Assembly (NCBI GenBank): GCA_034670405.1
Contig: JAXDDX010000043.1
Location: forward strand, 930,001-994,000
Direction: 5' to 3'
Origin: Hoplostethus atlanticus
Taxonomy: Eukaryota; Chordata; Actinopteri; Trachichthyiformes; Trachichthyidae
DNA: 64,000 nucleotides
This document shows positions 47,201-59,200 of the stretch, piece by piece (position 1 is the stretch's first letter; the number at the start of each line of letters is the position of its first letter). A model generated the notes under the pieces. That model ran no database searches. It was given only the letters and a program-made list of their open reading frames with translations, and was not told the origin of the DNA. The translations under genes and the position numbers were made by a program.

Positions 47201-50200
47201 GGTTTCTTGGACTTGGCCAGGTTTTTAGGGCCTCAACTTTCTGGGGGTCTGTCTCAACACCATTCTGCGACATGATGTGTCCCAGGTACCTCACCGACGT
47301 TTGGAAAAATGTACATTTCTCCACGGACAATTTCAATCCGTATTCCTTGAGACGGTTGAGTGCATGAAGAAGGCAGGTTTCATGTTCTTCTAGTGTTTCC
47401 GAGAACACTATCAGGTCATCTAAAAACACTAGGACTTCTTTTAGGTTGATATCACCCATGCACTTCTCCATCAGCCTTTGAAATGTGCTGGGAGTGTTTG
47501 TGATGCCCTGGGGCATTCTATTGAACTCCCAGAATCCCAATGGACATACGAAGGCGGTCTTGTGTTTGTCAGCCTCATCTACCTCGATCTGATAGTACCC
47601 TGACTTGAGGTCTAGGACGGAGAACCACTTTGAACCTGTAAATGCTGAGAACGTCTCCTCCAGATTAGGGAGAGCATAGATGTCCTTGATGGTCTGCAGG
47701 TTCAATTTTCAGGTAATCGATACAGAGTCTTACATCGCCGGTTTTCTTCCTAACCACCACTATGGGTGAAGAGAAGGACGACTCAGACTCCCGGATTACT
47801 CCCGCTTCGCTCAGCTCCTGCAGGTGTCTCCGCACAGCGTCAAGATCTTGTGGACGCAGGGGTCGAGGTCTGTGTTTAAAGGGTGTCTCATCACTTAACT
47901 TGATCTGGTGCTTAACTTTGTCTGTTCGACCAAAGTCAGAATCATGTTGGGCGAACATCTCTGGCATAGCTCTAAGCTTTTGCTTTACTCTCTCTCTCTC
48001 CATTCAGTCTAACTCTGAATTCTCAGACTTTGGGAGGCTATCTGAGGGTGCTGTATCAGTAGGGGTTAGCTTACTTGATACTACCTCCTGCAAAGCATGG
48101 ATTTCAGCTATGACACTCTTTGCTGGAATGATGATGTCATGCTTACTTTCATTGCGCAGCACCACTGGTAACCGTTTTGATGACTTATCAGGGAGACTGA
48201 GTAGACAGTTTGTAACTAACAGGCCACCTGGTAAGAAAGATGATGAAGGGGGTTCAACTACAATCCACCTATCTGAAGTTTGGCTGTTGACATGAACTGA
48301 CCCTTCTAACACACAGCTTTGACCCGCAGGGACAACTTCAGGGTCTTTTCCTGATAGTCTCACTAGCCCTATGCTGCTGTTCTCTTTTTGCTTATCTCTC
48401 TTCTGCATTATTTTCAGGACAACCCTGTAACCACATGGGAGGGCTTGGAGATCTGTGTTTATCATGGAACAGTCTTCATACACTAAATCTAAGGTGTTGG
48501 TGCCTATCAAGAGTGTGGACTGAGCATTAGACCGTGTGTCTGGGACAACTAATGCAAAAGTGGACACAGTGATTTCAGAACCGAAACAGTCTTTAGGAAA
48601 GGTGATATCTACCTCAATAAAGCCTGAATAGGGTACAGTTTGACCGTTCGCAGCCTCTATCTCTAACAACTCATTCAACGGGTGTATGACTAAGTTGGAG
48701 AGGTGGTTCTCATAAAATGACTGCGATACAGTGGTTACCTGCGATCCTGTATCAAGAAGGCAGTTGCAAGCCTGTCCATCAATGGATACCTGAGCAGTGC
48801 ACTTGGCTCCGATCAGACCATCAGGTATTTTTACAGGGGTGGATCTCTTGTGTGAAAACCTTTTATTGGCTTTTCGCTCAGTATCAAAGGTGGGACTGTT
48901 GTCACTATCTTTAGCTCTCATTTGTCCCACAACGAGAGCTGAACCTAGTTTAAAGACTGGGGAGGGACTGAGCCATTTTGACTGTCCCACAGAGACTGTT
49001 TCTCTTTTAGCTGCTTCCTTTTAGCAGCTACCAACGATGGATTTGGATCATTGGGACACTCAGATGCAATGTGGCCATCCTCGCCACACTGGAAACAGTA
49101 CCATGGCTTTGGCCTGTTGCTGGGCTTCTGGTCAGCAGTGGGAGGAGATTCTTTGTGTGTAGTTGGCTGCTTTGCGCTCATTTTAGCCGCTTTGGCCTTT
49201 CTCTTTTTCTGTGGTTTCATGCTTGTGAGCTGGCTCTGAAGCTCAGTAATCTGTTTCTTTAATTCAGCGACAGCACTGTCTTCAGAAGGCACTTTTGACT
49301 CTGCTTTCCCTGGGTTTAGTCGGGCAAGTTGACTTTGCAGCTCAGTGACTTGTTTCCTCATTTCAGTTATGTCACTCTCTGATGACGCATCACTTTCAAG
49401 GGAGCTTGCAGTTAAGAGATGTGCACCGACCTTTTTCTTTGATGCACCAAGGTGCTTTTTCATGCGGCTTTCTTTTGCCGTGTGCCTATCCTCCTCTATG
49501 CGTATCTGTAACAGTAACTCAGCAAACGGAGGTGATTTGTCTCTCTTACGTTCAAGCTGCAGGTCAGCTATAAGCACATCTTCCCAACATCCTCGACAGA
49601 ACTGACGCATAAGATTTGTTTGTCAGCTTCACTAGCAGATACACCGCCTCTTTTCTGTGCTTTGGCAAGGGCTGTCTGCAGACGGTGTAGGTAGTGGGAT
49701 GGCTTCTCTCCGGCATCCTGGAGTATATTGAGGAACTTGGCGAAAAGCTCATCGCCATCTTCTACAATGCCGAAAGCTGATTCTAATAGTTCAAGGTAAG
49801 CTGTAGGTAAGGCTTGTGGCCCTAAAGGTTTCACAACATCAGTTGCGGGTGATACTAGACTATCAAGGATTTTCCTTGAGCGCTGCAAGTCTGACAGAGT
49901 TGTGTCCTGAAGAAGGAGCTCAACACTGTTCCGCCATGTCTCATAATCTACCTCATGAGAAGGGCACGGATGTCTGCCTGAGAACCTGAGCACCAGCAGT
50001 TTGTCTCTGCAAATGATCGCAAAAAGACTGTGTTTGGCTCTTATGTTTAAGGTATGCCCACACACTCGACATTGTTATGTTAATGCAGGGGTTCTTAAAC
50101 TTTTTGCAAGTGCGACCCCCTTTTGATGGTTAAAATATTTCGCAACCCCCGCCCCTGATCAAGCCAGTTCAATCAGTAGAGCATGAGTCTCAGGGTCGTG

Positions 50201-53200
50201 GGTTCAATCCCCACAGTGTCAACTATCACCTTTGCAAGTCGCTTTGGATAAAAAGCGTCTGCTAAATGACTGTAATGTAATAACACATAACAGCCATAGC
50301 AGCAAGCTCGCTACAACCGGGGCTGCTACAGACAGAGACAAGACAGGAGGGCAGAGTTAACGGGCCAACAGGCCGCTTTATTTGCACCACAGCAGAATAA
50401 TTCGACCTGGTCTTGACGGACGGTCGCTGCTGCTGGTCCCACCCGCTCGCTCTGCTCCACAGTCCAACCCGATCCTCCAGATCTCCTGTCAAACTCATGC
50501 ACTCAGTCAGGCTCACTCACTCTGATGCTCTGACACTCTGACGCACACACATGCACTGTGGACGTGGATACTCTCCATCGCATGTCTTTTGATTCTTTCT
50601 CTGCCGTGCGTTTGTTAGCGGACACATCTTGTGGTGTCTTGCTTCCGCCAATTATGAACCGCTCCATTTTTTCTTTCCACAAGACTGCACATTCACATCG
50701 CGATATCAGCTTCCAGCATGCAGTGCGGTTGATACGTAGCAATTGAGGTCAAGGTTCAAAATATTTTTGTGTGCTATTACAGTAGAGATAGGTAGATAGA
50801 TTATTTATTGTCCTCCTAAGAGGAAATTTGTTTCCAAAGTCTGTACACACACAGGAAAAAAAAAAGGTTAAGAACCCCTGTGTTAACGCATTGTGAATTG
50901 TGTTAATTGTAATATATATTTTATATATTTTTTTAGGGAAGGACTGGCCATCTCAAACGTTGGTCCCCTGCCCCCCTCACCTTCTAGACAAAATTTGCAC
51001 CAGTGAAACAGAGCTTTTGGAAGATGCTAACATCATGACCTCAACTTGCTTTATGAAAGTTTTAGGCTACATTTGACATGCTTATGTGAAAGTTTTACAC
51101 CATTTTTGCGTACTCCTGTGGACGGAGACTAATACTTGTCCCTAGAAGATGTGCACCAAAATTCCATCAACCTGTGGTACCCTGTATCAAACCATACATT
51201 CAAAAATGCTGTAGGATCATTCCATGTCAAATCACCCAAAATAACAGACATTTTGAACCCGACCATCTCAGAATTTGATGAAACTTGGTGTACTTGTTGG
51301 TTGGGATCCCACAACACCAAATCTCAAATTTCAGGTCAGTCGGACCAGTGGTTTGGGAGATACGACCCCCAAAATTTTGCGATTTTCGCCCAAAATGGAT
51401 GTGACTGCCTACCTTTGAACCCTCATGTCTCAGGAACTACTGGGCCAATCTTCAAAAAATTGGTAGTGTTGGAAAGGGAATCTGACAAAGAATCGATCGA
51501 ACATCTGTATATTTTAGTTAACATGTGGGTGATTAAATTCCAGGAAAGGTCATCTCAAGGTCACGTAATCCACAAGGTCAATTTCAAGGTCATAGCAAAG
51601 GTCAAAACGTCAACGTACCCCAATATACTCGAATCTGAAAAATAATGACAGAGATTTTTTTTTTTTTTAATTTGAGATTTCGTGTTGTGGGATCCAAATC
51701 AACAAGAATACCAAAAATCTAAATCTGAGGTGGTCGGGTTTAACTCTTTGGGTGATTTGACCCAGAATAACCCTGTAATAGACATGTCTTACTTGACATA
51801 CAGTATGGACCGAGTTTCATGATACATTATAGCATTTGAGCATTTGTTTGCCATGGAGCAAAAAATGTATCAAGCGGGAAATTAGTCCAGAGATCAGGTT
51901 TTGTTTTGTCAGATGTTTTCAGAGCTGGTATCCAATGTTTGGAGTTGTTGCTTTGCTACCAATGAAGTTGATAGGTGTGGCCTAACACAAAATTGGTAAT
52001 AACACCTAAACCCTTTGTCCAATCATCATCAATCAAGAGTTTTTTAGACATGCTCATTAAAGTCAACAACTGTGTCCAAACGTATTTGAAAATTGATGAG
52101 TAGGGGGCACTACATATGTAAAAATGTGTATGTCATAATGACGGAATCTTGAGAAATTTGGTACACACACTTTAGACTAATATTAGTCAAAACATCATTT
52201 GGGGGCATCCTGCATTTGGGAAAAATTGTGGTGCTTTGTGGGGTAGTTTGTGGTAATAAGTAGAACCGCGTGGAAGTGGCCTATTCAATTTTTTTAAATT
52301 CACCATGGAACCACAGAATCGCCTATTATAGTGAGTAACTTCTTACAGTACTTGTTACTGAGGAAAGTAATAATATTACTGTAACACGTTACTAGTGAAT
52401 GGAAATCTCCTAGGTGGTTGCTAGGGTGTTACTATCTGGTTGCAAGGTGATTACTAGTGGTTGTTAGGTGAGTATCATTAGTAGTAACAGTAGTACAAGT
52501 AATAGCAGGCAGTAGAAGTGTTAGAGAAGAGGAAGTAGTAGTAGTGACAATAGTACTAGTAGGAGCATTAGTAGTAGGTGTGGCAGTAGTAGTAACAATA
52601 GCTGTCGTAGCAGTATTAGTTGTAATAACAGTGGAAGTAGTAGCAGTACAAGTTGGTAGTTGTAGTAGCAGTAGTATAAGTATTAGTAGCAGTAGGAACG
52701 CGAACAGCTGTAGTAGTAGTAACAGTAGTAAAATAAATGGTAGTAACAGTAGTTGTAGTACTACAACTACTAGTAGTGTCAGTTGTGGTTGAAGTAGTAG
52801 TAGTACTAGCAACAGTAATAGTATTAAGTTGTTTAATTACACAAAATAATTTCATTTCAATACCTGAAGTGACAGTTCAGTATAAATAGTATGTCCTCCT
52901 CCTTTTGTACCTCTCCTTTTTCTGCCCCCTGTCCTATCTTCCCTCATCTCTTCCCTTTTGTTATATCTCCTTTTGGAAGAGGTTGGTGTCCTTTTTTTTC
53001 TCCATAATGTAACCATTAGTCACCTTATAATTTAGTATTTTAGGTTGGTTGTTTTGGCCACCTGTGTGTTATAGCGTGGTAATGTGCTTATGTATATGAA
53101 TACTGTATATTGTTGTTTATTATACAAGTGAACTGTTTTTTGACCCCCAGGGTCCTAGCTTGCTGTACGTTTGCATTGTAATGCTATATCCCCCACCATC

Positions 53201-56200
53201 AACCTCCCTCTCTATACATCTGGAGCCTGTGGCATGAGTGGCACTGGGTTGAATCATACTAGTGAGTTTAATATTGGCCATTGATGAATGCCTCCGCAGC
53301 CAAGGTTGTTGCTGAGGTTGTTATGATTTTCATTTCTCAGTCTTGCCATGTCCTTCCAGTTTAAGCCTGCTGAGCTGTGAACTGCAGCTTAGATCCAGGA
53401 TCTGAGAAGTACAGCATCCCGAGCCCATCATGCAGTTAACCTGTCGCCATTTGATTGCTCCCATGCTGTCTCCACCTCCAGTCATATCCAACTCCGACAT
53501 TGGCGCCTCCTCATTTATCTGCTTCTGCTAGCCCTGACGCAGAGCCCAGCTTTAATCAGGTGGTCGCTATGTTTGACAGAGCTCTCTCACTGTGCACTGC
53601 ATCTCTTACCACCTCAGGTCAGGTGCAGGTTTGTTTGTGGTATCAAGGATCATTCCACTCATGTGTACTGCAGTCTTTACAGTCTTTGTCACCATTGTCT
53701 TAATTATACTTAATTATGTCTTAAGTATGTGATATTAGCAGTAGTAGCAGTATTAGTAGTAGTACCACTATTACCACTATTACAATTACTACTATTGTAA
53801 TAGTGGTAATAGTACTAATAGTAGTAGTGGTAGTAGTAGTAGTAGTAGTATTATCTGGGTTTTAGCCCAGGATATTGGAGAGTTTTAGTGTCCCATGGTC
53901 TAAATGCTTTACTACTCTGTCAAGAATAAAACTCTGGGGGAAACAGTGAATTTTTTGGGCATTAAAATTATCAAATTTTAAAAAGTACACATCGGCACAA
54001 AATATCATTGGTATTTTGGGCTTCAAAAACTCATATTGGCCAAACCCTACTGTACATAATAAAACTATCGCATGTTGCAGTAACAGTGGTAGGTCACAAG
54101 AGATCTTTTGGGTTTCACCTGCCAGCGGTGCTGTGTTGTTACATAAGTCTATTTAAATAAAGTCTATTTTACCACCTTAATCACACTTGACAGTAGATTA
54201 TATCTGATGGTCTCAAATAAAACAATCCACAACCTCCAATAATGTAGATATGGCAAGAACTTAATTTCCCAACAAAGGAATGTTACTTATATTGTTTGGT
54301 TATGCGAGATATTTTGTTCCCACGCTACCAAACACAGTGGGAGCATAGCAACATTGTTCAGCAGTGCACTTCAGCTAAACAATGAAGCTTATGGGAAAAT
54401 TCAGTTCTGTTTGTGTGTGGGTGTGTTGTAACAAATAACCCAGGGAGGGGGTATTTGTTTCATTGTAGGTGATTAGACAAATGACACAGCAGGCAAACAG
54501 AATCAGCCAGTTTATTAAAACTAAATGTTACCTGCAGGTAGAGGTAGTGCAGCTGCCCCAGCTGAGAGAAGTCCTGTCGACGGATCTGACCAATAATATT
54601 GTCCTGGAGGAAGATGGTCTGGGTGGGGAGGATAGAGGAGAATAAGAAAAGAGAATCAAAAGACGGAAGAGAATGAATAAGGGAGATTGGGAAGAGAAGG
54701 GAGAGATGTAGAGAAATTGAAAAAGGAAGTAAGGGGGAGCCTTACTGTGAACCAGAGGTTATTGAACGAATCGTTTGAAAGGAACTGACTCATTTAAGTG
54801 AGTTGAATCGACTTGCACACGCAACTGAATCAATTCAGTAGCGGTTACAGCAGTACCTCTAAACATGTATCTTTAGTAACTGCCCCAATCCTGCCTTGCT
54901 AATAACTCCAAAGCTGGCTATTATCCATAAACTAGTCATAATTACCCATAAATTCTCAAACTTGTTCATTGTGAAACACTCACCATGTTCCAGCATGCTA
55001 GGTGACATGTGTGTCTGTGTGTCTAAGCCGGGTGCTGCTGAATCAAATGAACCGCTGAGACAAATGACCGACTGAGCCGTTCAGTGAACCGCTAAGCTGA
55101 AGGACCAACTGAGCCGGGTGCTGCTGAATGAACAGGAGACTCGACTTCCGCGTACCCGGATCAAGGAGCCATATTGAATCGTGAACATGGCCAATGTAAT
55201 AATGTACCGATCTGCACACATTGACAACACAGCTTTTGTAATGTTTAAGATGTTGTTTAATAAATTAACTGGCCCAAACATTATTGGGTAAATAAGCCCA
55301 AATTAACATTTACCATTGGTCAACAAAACTGTCCCAATTAGAAAAAGAAAGTCAAGAGCACACTAAATAAAATGAAATAAATGGCAATACTCTGTACTGA
55401 ATGTACAGTACTACGCTGACATACTAGTAGAAAATCTAGTTATGTAATTTGCAAATTAGGTTATATGAAGACACAAATCATATGATGATGATTGTTAGAG
55501 TAAACCTAACGTTATTCATCATTATTGACTTAACCGATTTGAAACGGAAAAGAAAGGTAGGATGTTCAACTAATCCCTGTTATTAGCAAATAATTCTATA
55601 AATGTTATTGTTATTAACCTGTTGTCACGGTCTCGGCCGTGCCTCCAGTGTGGTCTACATGTCTGTCTCTGCCTGTCTGTGTGTGTTGGCGGGCGTGGCT
55701 TCTGACTCCGGCTCATCACCATCTCCCGTTCACCTGCTCCACTCCGCACACCTGCCATTCATCAACCATCACCTCCAGTACAAGTACCCCGGCTTTCCAC
55801 CCACTCATCGCCAGATCGTTGATTCAGCCAGTGTGGTCAGCTCACGTTCCCGGCCTCAACTACTATTAGAGTATTCCAAGCTCTGTGTATTCCTTCCATC
55901 TAACTGTGTCTCTTTTCACTCCAGGATCTCAACTCATCACCCAGCCATACCGCTCTTCTCCCTACCTGCCATCATCTGCCTGCCACGCTCGCCGCCAGTC
56001 CCTCCGGCTTCTCCCCGCCTCCGCCTCCAGCTCCTTCCCCTGTCTCCGCTCCAGCCTACCCCCCGGTTTGCCTCTGCCCAATAAATCATTGTTCATCCTA
56101 CTCTGAGTTCGGTTCTACTTTTGGGTCCTAATCTTGTGATACCGTAACACCTGTGGGTTATTTGGTATTTTAAATAGTCGTGGTATACGTGGTTATTTGC

Positions 56201-59200
56201 ACGTCTGGTTTGACAGGGGAGAGAGACTTCCATGGACTGTTTAGCTCAATTAGTAGAGCATCAGCCTCTCAAGCTGAGGGTTGTGGTTTCAAGCCGCACA
56301 TAGCCTTACTATAATGAGATTTGTATTGGTGAATCATAATGAATCAAGTTAGTTAAAAGAGTTGGTCTTCTCATCACTAGTAACCTACTGGTACAGGGAG
56401 CTGTTGAAATCATAGTCGTCATATCGTCCACATATGCCGTGATTGGTGGGAGGCGCAGTCCTCCCTGCAGCCTTTCCCCACCCACTACCCACTTTGATGC
56501 CCTGATAATGACCTCCATTGCCATGGTAAAAGCTAATTGTACACCCTGCCATAATGCCTATTTCCAGATGCTGCCATGTTGTAGTATACTCTGCTGTTGT
56601 AAAACAGAGTTGAATGTCTAGAAAGTAAGCTTTAACTAACTTAATTATAATATCTGGCACTCTAAAGAAATTAAAAGCCTCCCATAACAAGGCTGTGTGC
56701 ACCCAGAAAAGCCTGGAATTAGGACTGCACAGCATCGTATATTAATCAAGATTACAATTACACTCAGGGCGATATGGTCGCGATAAGTTGCGATTACTGC
56801 ATTCTATTTAATACTCCCGCTGTGTCTAAACAGCAAATGAGCATTGTAACCAACCTTAAGTCCCAGTAACATTAGGCCTGGCGACACAGAGGCCCTGTTT
56901 AGACCTGGCATTAACATCCGATTTGGGCAATCAGATCTCAAGTTCACACCTCTAAGTACGTCCGTTTACACCTGGCATTAGAATGCGTCTGTGATCGTCT
57001 CAAGTGATTCGGATCTCACTTCCCCGCTCTATATGCAAATAAACATGTACATCATCATACCAGTTAGCTTGATAACATATCAATTACCAATCATTCATTT
57101 GATCTCGTTATGAGAGACAGCGCCTTCTCTCACTCTAGTACCAACCACGGCGCAGAGAGTGAGAGAGAGAGAGAGCAAGCGAGAGAGAGAGAGAGAGCGA
57201 GCGAGCAAGCGAGGTCTACGGCCTTTAAATGACGTTTTACGGTATAGGACATTATTTTATTAGTTTATTTTGTAATGTGTATGTATGTCGATCTTTTAAA
57301 AGACATGTTGAAATAAATATACCTATACCAGTAGTCATGTCTCTCGTTGTATTGGTTTGCCCTCTTATGGACGTAATGCGCTGTTTTTTTTAAAAGGAAT
57401 AATCGATAATCGTAATTTTGGCCAATTTTGACAGCGCTGCCGCTTAAACAGAGGACGTCAGTTGAGTAGGCGGTCCTTCAATGCGACCCAGAACGCATTG
57501 CGTGCACACTGCTAAAACAATGTGGTCATATCGGTTCTAGACCACCTCCGAATGTGGTCTGAGCGATGCGATCTTAAATGCGATTTGGGTGCATTTACAC
57601 CAGTACTTAGAGGTGTTAACTTGATATCTGATCGCCCAAATCGGATCTTAATGCCTAGTCTAAACGGGGCCAGACATACTGGTTCACTCTATAACGCATC
57701 CTCGTATCCAGGAAGCTCTCGAAGGCAAACAGATAATGGAAGCCATCGCATTTTATTTAGCAAAAGACGTGGCTCCGATAAACATTGTGCACAATTAAGG
57801 TTTTAAAAGGATGATCAATACCCTGGATAAGAGATACGTGATCCCCTCCCGCAATCTTTTTTTCCCCAAGTTAAGCTACCTTCATTTTATTCCAAATGTC
57901 AGAGAGAAATTGAGATGGAACTGAAACAAGTGGCACACTATGCGACCACAACTGATTTGTGGTCGAGTAGAACTAGCGAACCATATCTGGGCCTAACTGT
58001 TCATTATGTTGATGATGATTTTACGCTGAAAAGAAGATGCCTGCAAACAGCATACTTTCCCCAAGATCATACCGGGGATATTGCTCAAGGATTGAGAGAC
58101 GCACTGTTTGCCTGGGGCTTGCAGGAGGAGCGGCAAGTTTGCATCTCTACACATCTGTTATCGGCTTGATTTGTTTTGGTTGTTTATACAGAATACAATA
58201 TATGCAGTGGGCAACATAAAATATGTATTTAATTGCAGTTCTATTAATCGAAATTATAACCGCAATAACAATATCAAGTGAATTAATTGGCAATTCTAAT
58301 TTTTGTGATGATCGTGCAGCCCTACCTGGAATTCCAGCTTTTTGCACCTAAAAAGCATATGGTAAAGGCCGCTGTCGCACCCCTTATTATGACGCACCGA
58401 TTGGCCTGCATTTGCTACTCGGGGGTGCATACATGGCTGATAGGGAAATGTGAGTGCTGCGCGGTGCTCAGTGGTGATGTGGGGTCGTCCAACGCTAGCA
58501 TCGCTGGCAAATATATGCCTGTAGATGATACTTCAACCTTGTTGGGCTTCGGTGGAAAGACAATTCATTACTGTGTACATACAATTCTGGCTTTATCCAA
58601 AGATCTGGACACTTTTTAAAACATAATTTTCCATTCAGCAGGCCAGGGGGTGTGTTGTCACTCATTGTTTATCGCTTTTGCATGTCACGTTACACTAGCA
58701 AGATGTATCTAGAATTCTGGGGGTAGGTTGGGGTCAAAGGGGAAATGTGATTCATTTGTGTTATTTTATCTTTAATGTGTTAAACTAATCGCAATCGTTA
58801 ACGAGTTTAAGCGTAAGTTGACAGCCTCAATATAAATATCTCTGCTGCCCAAAGAAGCCAGTCTTATAAAGATCTCCATGGGGATGGCGGAAAGCTGATT
58901 TGAACAGTGTGCAATAAATCCTGTACACCGTATACAAGTTATATGATAAATGTTTTCATACAGATATTGTGTAGTTTATTTACTATTTTGCAAGAAATGG
59001 CAACTTAAAAGGCCAAATACCTTGTCCAAAAGTAAACAAAGGGGTAGTCCCACAACCAAAAAGCAATAATGGGAAAGAGAGTTTTCATTCTCTATTTGAT
59101 TGACTGAGCTCTTTATACAGTATAAGGGAATGTTTGTGGACACCAGAGTAAAACAGACCTATCTTCTGATTTACTGTACTTCAACTTACAACTTCATTTC

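Larger units (their letters stand above)
50086..50880. mobile_element. hAT-type TIR element with 8-bp target duplication and nested repeats
   Basis: The ends are CAGGGGTTCTTAAACTTTTT and the inverse AAAAAGGTTAAGAACCCCTG. TGTTAATG lies outside the left end and TGTTAACG outside the right (7 of 8 identical), fitting a hAT duplication. The interior holds a tRNA-derived SINE (50165-50282) and an LTR-like stretch (50283-50545). No transposase is present. Confidence 0.8.
56720..58324 (+). mobile_element. hAT transposon, 1.6 kb, with 8-bp target duplication
   Basis: The ends are TAGGACTGCACAGCATCG and the inverse CGATGATC-like GATGATCGTGCAGCCCTA. CCTGGAAT lies directly outside both ends (56712-56719 and 58325-58332). 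The interior carries a hAT transposase remnant (57810-58169) and a younger MITE (56892-57672). The length and content show an internally deleted copy of an autonomous hAT. Confidence 0.88.

Noticed and set aside
51136-51645. A 169-codon plus-strand frame as a possible gene
   Set aside because: It overlaps an inverted-repeat element, has no recognised motif, lies in an lrrc24 intron, and lacks splice or promoter signals. I kept it only as part of a finding.
52432-52812. Leu/Thr/Val-rich open frames on both strands, looking like membrane or mucin-type proteins
   Set aside because: They are translations of an AGT triplet tract; every frame is a simple-residue run with no start context or domain.
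56234-56306. A functional tRNA-Glu(CTC) gene
   Set aside because: The D-arm, anticodon arm and T-arm are present but the acceptor stem does not pair fully, the body is not tRNA-Glu-like, and no T-run terminator follows closely.
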